Part shown: one piece after another, positions 41,889 to 49,510 of the stretch
Position numbering within the stretch: position 1 is the first letter of the stretch
Layout of the letters: every line of letters starts with the position of its first letter
Assembly: GCA_963829505.1 (NCBI GenBank)
Contig: CAWHIL010000003.1
Location: 124,001 to 188,000, forward strand
DNA from: Roseiarcus sp963829505
Lineage (GTDB): Bacteria > Pseudomonadota > Alphaproteobacteria > Rhizobiales > Beijerinckiaceae
Direction of reading: 5' to 3'
DNA: 64,000 bases
Notes under the pieces: model-generated
What the model was told of the DNA's origin: nothing
Database searches by the model: none
What the model saw: the letters and a program-made list of their open reading frames with translations, nothing else
Made by a program: the position numbers and the translations under genes

Positions 41889-43121
41889 CTAGCCTCCGGC
41901 GTCCGCGACCGAGACGGCGCGAACCGGCGCAGGGCCGGTCGTGCCCCACGGCGCGCCGTAGAGATCGCGCAGCGTCATCGCGGCTGCGCCCTGGACCCAA
42001 ATCCGCTCGCTCCACTCGCGCACGACAATCTCCGACACATCCGCAAGGCTCGGCGGCAGGAGGGCGGCGACGGTCGTGCGAAGCGGCGCGATGAAGCTTT
42101 CGCTCGCCGTCATCGCGCGGCCGGAGATGATCACCTTGGGAGGCGCGAACAGGATGATCAGATTGGCGACGGCGAAGCCGAGCGCTTCGCCAGCATTCGC
42201 CAGAGCTGCGGCGCACGCCTTGTCGCCGGACGCCGCGCGCTTGAGGATGAGCGCCATCGCCCGGTCGGGCCGCGCGTCGCGGTCGCCGGCTTCGATCGAG
42301 GCCTCGGCGTCGGCGATCACCGCCGTCTCGGAGGCGACGTCCGCCAGCCGCCCGCCGCCGTCGCTCGGCGGCCGCAGCATGAAGTCGCCGAGATCGGGAG
42401 AGAGACCGTTCGCGCCGCGGAAGAGCTCGCCGTTGTGCAGAATGCCGAGACCGAGGCTGCGCTCGACGTTGACCACGAGAAAGTCGTTGAGGCCGCGCGC
42501 CTGTCCGAACCAGTGTTCGGCGATCGCCGCCAGATTGACGTCGCTGTCGATCGAGGCGGGGACGCCGAGTCTCAGCGAAAGATCGGCGCCGAACGGCACG
42601 TCGCGCTCCTGAAGGATGGGGCTCTGCCGGCAGATGCCGGCGGCGCGCTCGACGACGCCGGGCAGGCCGACGCAGACGCCGGAGATGGCCGCCATCTCGA
42701 GGCCGGCGTCGCTCACGCAACGGCGCACGCCGTCCTCGACGAGATCGACGATCACCGGGGCCGTCTGCCGGTCGATGCGGATCGGCAGCGCAAGCGAACG
42801 CAGGATGTCGGCGCAGAAGTTGGTGACGGCGACCGTGATCTGGTCGGAAGCGAGTTTCACGCCGACGACGAAGGCTGCGTCGGGGTTCAGCCGCAGCATG
42901 ACGCGCGGGCGCCCGCGGCCGAGGTCGCGGACCGCGCCGACGTGCTCAGGGATGATCAGGCTGTCGTCGAGGAGCGCCGCCGTGATGGCGGACACGGTCG
43001 TCGGGCTGAGCTCGGTCAGCTCGCAGATCTCGACCCTGGACACGGGCCCGAAGCGGCGGATCGCGTCCATCACATGGAAGCGGTTGATCGCGCGCATGAG
43101 TTCGGGGTCGGCGGTCTTCAT
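41889..43121 (-). CDS. ROK-family transcriptional regulator
   Basis: The 410-residue protein has an N-terminal winged helix (HVMDAIRRFGPVSRVEICEL, TELSPTTVSAITAALLDDSL). A ROK domain follows, with SGVCVGLPGVVERAAGIC, ASIDSDVNLAAIAEHWFG and FLVVNVERSLGLGILHNG. The usual ROK zinc-site cysteines near the glycine-rich motif are not evident. NagC/XylR-type regulators of this kind sense sugars or sugar phosphates. It is divergent from the ABC binding-protein gene and heads the thuB-thuA-GH43 operon, so it probably controls both. Confidence 0.92.
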   Translation of the reverse strand: MKTADPELMRAINRFHVMDAIRRFGPVSRVEICELTELSPTTVSAITAALLDDSLIIPEHVGAVRDLGRGRPRVMLRLNPDAAFVVGVKLASDQITVAVTNFCADILRSLALPIRIDRQTAPVIVDLVEDGVRRCVSDAGLEMAAISGVCVGLPGVVERAAGICRQSPILQERDVPFGADLSLRLGVPASIDSDVNLAAIAEHWFGQARGLNDFLVVNVERSLGLGILHNGELFRGANGLSPDLGDFMLRPPSDGGGRLADVASETAVIADAEASIEAGDRDARPDRAMALILKRAASGDKACAAALANAGEALGFAVANLIILFAPPKVIISGRAMTASESFIAPLRTTVAALLPPSLADVSEIVVREWSERIWVQGAAAMTLRDLYGAPWGTTGPAPVRAVSVADAGG

Positions 43122-43245
43122 CGCTTCGACGGGCGTTTCCGCTATGGCCCAGGTTTTTATACGGGCAGCGGATTTATTGTCACCGCAGCGTCGCGCTTGT
43201 CAACCGCCGCCGAGGCGTTTTCTGGCTTGTATGCCGCGCATTGGC

Positions 43246-43274
43246 TTGACACCCGGCGCAACTTTGGACAGATT
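43246..43274 (+). promoter_or_regulatory. Probable promoter of the sugar ABC transporter
   Basis: TTGACA at 43246 is followed after 17 bases by CAGATT at 43269, about 50 bases before the binding-protein ATG. It is in the 201-bp divergent region shared with the ROK regulator. No clear palindromic operator was found in this region. Confidence 0.5.
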
Positions 43275-43322
43275 TTATCCGCATCGCGGAGAAAAACCGC
43301 CGAGCCGCCTCCGGAGGAAACC

Positions 43323-44576
43323 ATGATCGTCCGCCGACTTCTCATTTCAGCGGCATGCCTCGCCGCCCTTGCGATCCCAGCGCTCGCCGACACCAACATC
43401 ACCGTCCTGCACGTCAGCGAGAACGCCGCGCAGAAGGGCTTGTGGGACAAGATCGCGCAAGACTACAACGCTTCGCACAAGGGCGTGAACGTCCAGTTCA
43501 AATACCTGGAAAACGAGGCCTTCAAGGCGAAGCTGCCGACCATGCTGCAATCCGACGCCCGTCCCGATCTCTTCTATTCGTGGGCCGGCGGCGTCATGCA
43601 GGCGCAGGACAAGGCAGGCTTCCTGAAAGACGTGACCGCCGACGTCGCGGCCGTGGATCAGACGCTGTCGCCGACCGCAGTCGACGCCTTCAAGGTCGAC
43701 GGCAAGGCGGTCGGCGTGCCCTTCGAGGTCGGCGAGGTGGCCTTCTATTACAACAAGAAGCTGTTCGAGAAGGCGAACGTCAAGGCGGAGGACATCAAGA
43801 CCTGGGACGACTTTCTCGACGCGGTGAAGAAGCTGAAGGCCGCCGGAATCGTGCCGATCGTCGTCGGCGCCGGCGACAAATGGCCGATGCATTTCTACTA
43901 TTCCTATCTCGTCATGCGGCTTGGCGGCGAGCACGCGCTCGCCGATGCCAAGGCCGGCAAGGACGGCGGCTTCAAGAACGCAACCTTCGTCGAGGCGGGC
44001 AGGAAGCTTCGCGAACTCGCGGCGCTCGAGCCCTTTCAGCCGGGCTATCTGACGACCAAACACGGGGATTCGGCGGGCGTGTTCGGCGACGGCAAGGCGG
44101 CGATGGACCTCATGGGCCAGTGGCTGCTCGGCATGCAGGGTTCGAGCTCGGCGAGCGGCAAAGGTCTGGCGGAAGAGGACATCGGCATCCTGTCGTTCCC
44201 GATCGTTCCCGGCGGGAAGGGCAAGGCGACCGATACGCTCGGCGGCGTCAACGGCTGGCTCGTCAGCAAGTCCGCGCCGCCCGAAGCCGTCGACTTCCTG
44301 AAATTCTTCAGCCAGGAGAAATACGCCAAGGAGGCCGCCGCGAGCGCCGCCTACATCCCGGTCGTGAAGGGCGCGGAAACCTCCTTTACCGATCCGGAGT
44401 TCAAGCGTCTGGCCGCCGATCTCGCGACCACGACCTATCACCAGAACTACTTCGACCAGGATCTCGGACCCTCGGTCGGCCGCGTCATCAACGACATCTC
44501 GGTCGCCGTCGCCGCCGGGCAAATGACCCCGGAAGCCGCAGCGGCCGCGATTCAGGACGCGGCCGACCAGCAATAG
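43323..44576 (+). CDS. ABC sugar transporter substrate-binding protein
   Basis: A 417-residue extracellular solute-binding protein family 1 member. The signal peptide RRLLISAACLAALAIPALA is cleaved before DTNITVLH. The mature protein has the usual lobes, with LPTMLQSDARPDLFYSWAGG, VPFEVGEVAFYYNKKLFEKA and a C-terminal GWLVSKSAPPEAVDFLKFFS. It works in the periplasm, delivering a sugar to the two permeases downstream. GGAGGAAACC precedes the ATG. The neighbouring GH43, ThuA and ThuB genes suggest a xyloside- or trehalose-type oligosaccharide. Confidence 0.93.
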   Translation: MIVRRLLISAACLAALAIPALADTNITVLHVSENAAQKGLWDKIAQDYNASHKGVNVQFKYLENEAFKAKLPTMLQSDARPDLFYSWAGGVMQAQDKAGFLKDVTADVAAVDQTLSPTAVDAFKVDGKAVGVPFEVGEVAFYYNKKLFEKANVKAEDIKTWDDFLDAVKKLKAAGIVPIVVGAGDKWPMHFYYSYLVMRLGGEHALADAKAGKDGGFKNATFVEAGRKLRELAALEPFQPGYLTTKHGDSAGVFGDGKAAMDLMGQWLLGMQGSSSASGKGLAEEDIGILSFPIVPGGKGKATDTLGGVNGWLVSKSAPPEAVDFLKFFSQEKYAKEAAASAAYIPVVKGAETSFTDPEFKRLAADLATTTYHQNYFDQDLGPSVGRVINDISVAVAAGQMTPEAAAAAIQDAADQQ

Positions 44577-44589
44577 TCCGCGACGACCG

Positions 44590-45531
44590 ATGGGCCGCGC
44601 CGCTCTCGTCTCCGAAGAGGCCCAAGAGCGGCGCGCGCCGGCCGAATATGTCGAGACCCGGCGGTGCCTGTCGCTCAATGGGCTCGCGGTCGTCGCCGTC
44701 TTCCTGCCGCCGGCGCTGCTCGTCTTCACGATCTTCGTCATCGTGCCGATCGGCGAGGCCGCCTGGTACAGTTTCTTCAACTGGGACGGATACGGGCGGC
44801 CGGAGAAATTCATCGGCTTCAAGAACTACGTCTGGCTCCTCGGCAATCCGGTCTTTCTCAGGGCGCTCGTCAACAACGGGCTGATCATCGCGGCCTCGCT
44901 CGTCGTTCAGTTGCCGCTGGCGCTCGGCGTCGCGCTCATGATCGCCGGACGGATGCGCGGCGCCGTCTGGTTCCGGATGATCTTCTTCCTTCCCTATATT
45001 CTGGCCGACGTCGCCGCGGGCCTCATCTGGCGGTTCATGTTCGACGGCTCTTACGGCATCCCCTCGCTCGTGACCGGCTTTCTCGGGCTCGAACCGTTCT
45101 ACCTGCTGGCGAGCACGAACTGGGCTTTCAGCGCCGTCCTGATCGTCACCGTGTGGAAATATTTCGGCTTCCACATGATGCTCTATATCGCGGGCCTGCA
45201 GGGGATCGACCGGGATCTGATCGAAGCGGCGAAGATGGACGGCGCGGGGCCGGCGCAGCGCTTCTGGCACATCATCCTGCCGCAGCTTGGGCCGATGATC
45301 CGGCTCTCGATCTTCTTCTCGGTGATCGGCGCCTTGAAATTCTTCGACATGATCGTGCCGCTGACCGGCGGCGGCCCGTTCGACACGACGCACACGATGG
45401 TGTCGTTCCTCTATTTCTTCGGCCTGACGCGGATGCGCATCGGCTTCGGCTCGGCGGTCGGGGTGGTCTTGTTCGTGATCTGCGTCACCTTCGCGTTCGG
45501 CTATCAGCGGTGGGTGATGCGCGATGACTGA
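44590..45531 (+). CDS. ABC sugar transporter permease 1
   Basis: A 313-residue MalF/UgpA-type inner membrane permease with six core transmembrane segments (LPPALLVFTIFVIVPIGEAA first; GSAVGVVLFVICVTFAFGYQ last). The EAA loop that contacts the ATPase reads LIEAAKMDGAGPAQRFWHII. It begins 13 bases after the binding-protein stop. It overlaps the second permease by eight bases. Confidence 0.95.
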   Translation: MGRAALVSEEAQERRAPAEYVETRRCLSLNGLAVVAVFLPPALLVFTIFVIVPIGEAAWYSFFNWDGYGRPEKFIGFKNYVWLLGNPVFLRALVNNGLIIAASLVVQLPLALGVALMIAGRMRGAVWFRMIFFLPYILADVAAGLIWRFMFDGSYGIPSLVTGFLGLEPFYLLASTNWAFSAVLIVTVWKYFGFHMMLYIAGLQGIDRDLIEAAKMDGAGPAQRFWHIILPQLGPMIRLSIFFSVIGALKFFDMIVPLTGGGPFDTTHTMVSFLYFFGLTRMRIGFGSAVGVVLFVICVTFAFGYQRWVMRDD

Positions 45532-46387
45532 CGCCGCCCCCGCCCCCGCCGGCCCGGCGAGCGATCTCCGCGGCCTCTCCGCGCTTGCCGCCTTCGCGGC
45601 GCTGATCGTGCTCGCGGTCGCGGTCGTCCTGCCGCTCGCAATGACGGCGCTCGACGGCTTCAAGACGCTCGGCGACCTCGAAGCGCATCCGTTCGGCTCG
45701 CCGACATCCTGGATATGGCGGAACTACTGGGACATCCTCGCTGGAGCGCGCTACTGGCAGGTGCTCGGCAATTCGCTGCTGATCGCCTTCCTCACCGTGT
45801 CGCTGACGGTCGCGGCGTCGTCCATGGCGGCCTTCACCTTCGCGCACCTCAAGTTCTTCGGCGACCGGTTTCTCCTCAGCTACATCATGCTCGGGCTTCT
45901 GTTTCCGCTGGCGACCGCGATCATCCCGATCTTCATTCGCGTCCGCGATCTCGGCCTTCTCGATTCGTACTGGGGCGTCGTGCTGCCGCAGGTCGCCTTC
46001 TCGCTCGCCATGAGCGTGCTTCTGCTGCGAACGGCGTTCCGGCAATTGCCCCCCGAGCTTCTGGATGCGGCGCTGATGGATGGCTGCGGCTATTTCCGCT
46101 ATTTTTTCTACATCACCCTGCCGCTCTCGGGTCCGGTTCTGGCGACGGTGTCGATCATCACCTTCGTCGACAGCTGGAACGGCTATATCCTGCCGCTGAT
46201 CGTGTTCAACAGCGAGTCCCGCTACCCCTGGACCCTCGGCCTCATGGCCTATCAGGGCCAGTATTCGACCTCGTGGCAGCTCGTGCTCGCCTTCATCACG
46301 CTGACGATCCTGCCGGCGATCCTGATGTTCCTGGCCGCGCAACGCTACATCGTCGCCGGCCTGACGGCGGGCGCGGTCAAGGGGTAG
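45524..46387 (+). CDS. ABC sugar transporter permease 2
   Basis: A 287-residue MalG/UgpB-partner-type permease with an EAA-type loop (LLDAALMDGCGYFRYFFYIT). Transmembrane segments run from LIVLAVAVVLPLAMTALDGF to ILMFLAAQRYIVAGL. It completes the membrane part of the transporter. No ATP-binding subunit follows: the next genes are a toxin-antitoxin pair. A shared MsmK/UgpC-type ATPase encoded elsewhere probably drives the transport. Confidence 0.95.
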   Translation: MTDAAPAPAGPASDLRGLSALAAFAALIVLAVAVVLPLAMTALDGFKTLGDLEAHPFGSPTSWIWRNYWDILAGARYWQVLGNSLLIAFLTVSLTVAASSMAAFTFAHLKFFGDRFLLSYIMLGLLFPLATAIIPIFIRVRDLGLLDSYWGVVLPQVAFSLAMSVLLLRTAFRQLPPELLDAALMDGCGYFRYFFYITLPLSGPVLATVSIITFVDSWNGYILPLIVFNSESRYPWTLGLMAYQGQYSTSWQLVLAFITLTILPAILMFLAAQRYIVAGLTAGAVKG

Positions 46388-46452
46388 CAGAGGCGGACCG
46401 CGGCGGTCCGCGCGCGGCGGGCGGTTTCGGGTGTTTGGTAAAGTGTCACAGA

Positions 46453-46475
46453 GCGTAATGACAAACGCGTTACGC
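46453..46475. promoter_or_regulatory. Inverted repeat operator of the DUF1778/GNAT pair
   Basis: GCGTAA-N11-TTACGC lies 33 bases upstream of the antitoxin start. Ribbon-helix-helix antitoxins of this class bind palindromes at their own promoter, so it is a probable autoregulatory operator. Confidence 0.55.
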
Positions 46476-46507
46476 CGTGCCATTCTCGCGGAGAGTTAGG
46501 AGCGCGG

Positions 46508-46789
46508 ATGACGACCAGACTCAAGGCGGCGAAACGGGCAACGCTCAACCTTCGGGTGAGGAGCGAGGATCGCAATCTGATCGACCGCGCCGCCCGTCTG
46601 CTCGGCAAGAGCCGCACCGATTTTCTGCTCGAATCCGCGCGGCGCGCGGCTGCGGACGCGCTCCTCGATCAGACGTTGTTCAAGGCGGGTCCGGCTTCTT
46701 ACGCCGAATTCGTCGCGCGGCTCGACGCGCCGCCGGCCCCGAACGACAGGCTGCTGAGGACCATGACGACCAGCGCGCCCTGGGAATAG
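46508..46789 (+). CDS. DUF1778 (TacA-type) antitoxin
   Basis: The 93-residue protein is a ribbon-helix-helix antitoxin of the DUF1778 family: AKRATLNLRVRSEDRNLIDR gives the strand and first helix, AARLLGKSRTDFLLESARRA the second. The C-terminal tail (FARLDAPPAPNDRLLRTM-like) wraps the toxin and neutralises it. In this family the partner acetylates charged tRNAs. The toxin gene follows directly. Expression is probably autorepressed through the upstream inverted repeat. Confidence 0.9.
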   Translation: MTTRLKAAKRATLNLRVRSEDRNLIDRAARLLGKSRTDFLLESARRAAADALLDQTLFKAGPASYAEFVARLDAPPAPNDRLLRTMTTSAPWE

Positions 46790-47286
46790 ATGGCGTCACG
46801 GCGCCGCAGCCGATCGAGGAGCGGCACGAGGTCGGCGACTTCGCTTCCGGCGTTCCGATCCTCGACGACTGGCTCAAGCGGCGCGCCCGCGCCAACCAGG
46901 CGGCGGGGGCGTCGCGCACCTACGTCGTCTGCGACATGGATCGCGTGGTTGCGTACTATGCGCTGGCCTCGGGCGCGGTCGATCTCGAACTCGCGACGGG
47001 ACGGCTCCGTCGCAACATGCCCGACCCGGTTCCCGTCGCCGTGCTCGGCCGCCTCGCCGTTCAGGCAGGTCTGCATGGTCATGGCCTCGGACGCGCGCTG
47101 GCGAGGGACGCGGCGAGGCGCGTCCTCATGGCCGCCGATATCATCGGCATTCGCGGCCTTCTTGTGCATGCGCTGTCGCCTGAGGCGAAATCGTTCTACC
47201 TCGCGCTTGGCTTCGAGCCTTCGCGATTGCAGCCGATGACGCTGATGGCGACGCTCGCCGACGTGCGGTCGGCGCTTGGAGGGTAG
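46790..47286 (+). CDS. GNAT-family (TacT-type) toxin, start codon region probably frameshifted
   Basis: The coding frame runs from TAPQPIEERHEVGDFASGVP through ILDDWLKRRARANQAAGASR to the acetyl-CoA loop QAGLHGHGLGRALARDA and the end LMATLADVRSALGG. This is a full TacT-type toxin. The frame has no ATG, GTG or TTG near its N-terminus. An ATG follows the antitoxin stop directly (46790) but is one frame off; one missing base just after it would give MAS-TAPQP and about 165 residues. An unusual CTG start at 46780 is the alternative. Confidence 0.75.
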
Positions 47287-47334
47287 GGGCTTCGCCACCC
47301 CTGGCCCCTCGACCGGACGGGAGAGCGGAACGCG

Positions 47335-48039
47335 CTACTCCGCCGGCCCGATGTCGAGGGCGATGTCGCCGACGCCCTCGATCTTGCCCTCGAGGCGGTC
47401 GCCCGGCTGAACGGGGCCGACGCCTTCGGGGGTGCCGGTGAAGATGAGGTCGCCGGGCGCAAGATGGTAGAAGAGCGACAGGTCGGCGACGATCTCGCGC
47501 ACGCCCCAGATCATGTTGCGCAGGTCCGACTTCTGCCGCACCTCGCCGTTGACCTTGAGGGCGATCGCGCCGCGGTCGAGAACGACCCCCGCGAGCGGCG
47601 CGATGTCCGAGACGATCGCCGCGTTCTCGAAATCCTTGCCGAGGTCCCACGGACGGCCCTTCTCGCGCAGCTTGAGCTGCAGGTCGCGGCGGGTGAGGTC
47701 GAGGCCGCAGGCATAGCCGAAGATAAGTTCGTGGGCGCGCTCGGCGGCGACGCGGAACCCCGGCGCGCCGATCACCACCACAAGCTCCATCTCGTGATGG
47801 CAGTTCGCCGTGCCGGGCGGGTAGGGGATCGCCCCGCCCGAGAGGACGAGATCATGCGCGGATTTAAGGAAATAGAACGGCCGGTCGCCGGCCTTCTCGA
47901 CGGTCGCGCCCATCTCGGCGGCGTGGGCGGCGTAGTTGCGGCCGACGCAGAAGATGCGGTTGACCGGCGCGCGGTCGGGGCGCCCCTTGACCGGCAGGGC
48001 GGGGGAGGGCGGCGGCGGCCAGAGGGGGGATTGCGTCAT
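47335..48039 (-). CDS. Fumarylacetoacetate hydrolase family protein
   Basis: The 234-residue enzyme belongs to the FAH superfamily (fumarylpyruvate hydrolase and oxaloacetate decarboxylase-like). RIFCVGRNYAAHAAEMG is the start of the domain. HHEMELVVVIG provides two Glu metal ligands, with the Asp in GYACGLDLTRRDLQ. It ends PGDLIFTGTPEGVGPVQPGD, the most typical stretch. Substrates in the family are acylpyruvates or related keto acids. It stands alone, convergent with the GNAT toxin and divergent from the efflux genes. Confidence 0.92.
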   Translation of the reverse strand: MTQSPLWPPPPSPALPVKGRPDRAPVNRIFCVGRNYAAHAAEMGATVEKAGDRPFYFLKSAHDLVLSGGAIPYPPGTANCHHEMELVVVIGAPGFRVAAERAHELIFGYACGLDLTRRDLQLKLREKGRPWDLGKDFENAAIVSDIAPLAGVVLDRGAIALKVNGEVRQKSDLRNMIWGVREIVADLSLFYHLAPGDLIFTGTPEGVGPVQPGDRLEGKIEGVGDIALDIGPAE

Positions 48040-48295
48040 CGTTCCTTTGCCTCGCGGCGTCGCCCCCCTCCGCATGAGAGATGGGCGCGCACGACCTTGA
48101 TAACGGCCTTCGCGCTTCCGCACCACATCGAGTTCCACATGGCGCTGACGTTGCGTTAGGACGCCGCGCCGCCACACAAACGGCCCGATTCCTGCTACAC
48201 CTTGCCGGACCGGCCCGACGCGGAGGCGCGAAGGGGATTGGACGCGCCGGGGTCGGACGCGTGGGGAGCATCGCCTCGTCGGAGATTGCGGCTGC

Positions 48296-49510
48296 ATGAG
48301 AAAGACCGGCGCGAGCCTTGAAGGCCGCGGCGCGGGCAGGGCGGTTCTCTTCGCCCTCGCAAGCGTGGCGCTCGCGGGCTGCAACGCGAAGAACGCCTAC
48401 GTTCCCCCGCCGCCGCCCAAGGTCATCGTGGCCCAGCCGGTGCAGCAGCCGGTCACGCTCTATTACGAGCTGACCGGCAACACGGCGGCCTTCAATTCGG
48501 TCGATCTCGTCGCCCGCGTCCAGGGCTATCTCGAGACGATCGACTACAAGGACGGCTCGTTCGTCACGAAGGGCACGGAGCTTTTCGGCATCGAGCGCGA
48601 CCAGTACCAGGCGCAGCTCGACCAGGCGAAGGCCTCGCTCGTCAACGCCCAGGCGCAGCAGACCTACAACCAGGCCGAATTCCAGCGCCAGTCGACGCTC
48701 GGCAAGCAGGACTTCGCCACCCAGGCGACCGTCCAGCAATGGAAGTCGAACGTCGATCAGTCTGGCGCGGCGATTCTCAACGCCAAGGCCTCGATCGAGA
48801 TCGCCAACATCAACCTCGGCTATACGCATGTCGCCGCGCCCTTCGACGGCGTCGTCACCCATCACCTCGTCGATCCCGGCTCGCTCGTCGGCGTCAGCGG
48901 CCCGACCAAGCTCGCGACCATCCTCCAGACCGATCCGCTCTACGTCTATTTCAACATGAGCGAGCCGCAGGTGCTGCGGATCAAGGAGAGCAACGCCAAG
49001 GCCGGGCTGCCGTTCCGGACCACCGATCTTTCGCAGATCCCGGTCGAGATCGGCCTCCAGGGGGAGGACGGCTATCCGCATAGCGGGCATATGGACTACG
49101 CCTCGCCGCAGGTCGACCAGTCGACCGGCACGCTGCTCGTGCGCGCGGTGTTCGACAACAAGGACCACACGCTGCTGCCGGGTCTCTTCGTCCGGGTGCG
49201 CACGCCCGTCGGCCATCTCGACAAGGCGCTGCTCACGTCCAACGAAGCGATCGGCACGAGCCAGGAAGGCTCCTATGTGCTCGTCGTCGGGGACGACAAC
49301 GTCGTCAAGCGCAAGGTCATCAAGACGGGCGACCGGCAGGGGCAATTGCGGATCGTCGAATCCGGGCTCGATCCCGGCGACTGGGTCGTGACCGACGGTC
49401 TGCAGCGCGCCTTCCCGGGCGCCAAGGTCGATCCGCAGCACAGCCAGCTCGCATCGAGCGCGCCGGCCGGCGCGGCGCCCGCTTCGCTGACCGATCCGGC
49501 GGCGAAATGA
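48296..49510 (+). CDS. RND efflux periplasmic adaptor subunit
   Basis: The 404-residue adaptor joins an RND pump to an outer membrane channel. The lipobox LASVALAGC places the lipid on Cys29. Then come the lipoyl half (VARVQGYLETIDYKDGSFVT), an alpha hairpin (DQAKASLVNAQAQQTYNQAE), the beta barrel and the membrane-proximal domain (GPTKLATILQTDPLYVYFNM). The stop overlaps the start of the pump gene by four bases. No regulator or outer membrane factor gene is attached. Confidence 0.95.
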   Translation: MRKTGASLEGRGAGRAVLFALASVALAGCNAKNAYVPPPPPKVIVAQPVQQPVTLYYELTGNTAAFNSVDLVARVQGYLETIDYKDGSFVTKGTELFGIERDQYQAQLDQAKASLVNAQAQQTYNQAEFQRQSTLGKQDFATQATVQQWKSNVDQSGAAILNAKASIEIANINLGYTHVAAPFDGVVTHHLVDPGSLVGVSGPTKLATILQTDPLYVYFNMSEPQVLRIKESNAKAGLPFRTTDLSQIPVEIGLQGEDGYPHSGHMDYASPQVDQSTGTLLVRAVFDNKDHTLLPGLFVRVRTPVGHLDKALLTSNEAIGTSQEGSYVLVVGDDNVVKRKVIKTGDRQGQLRIVESGLDPGDWVVTDGLQRAFPGAKVDPQHSQLASSAPAGAAPASLTDPAAK

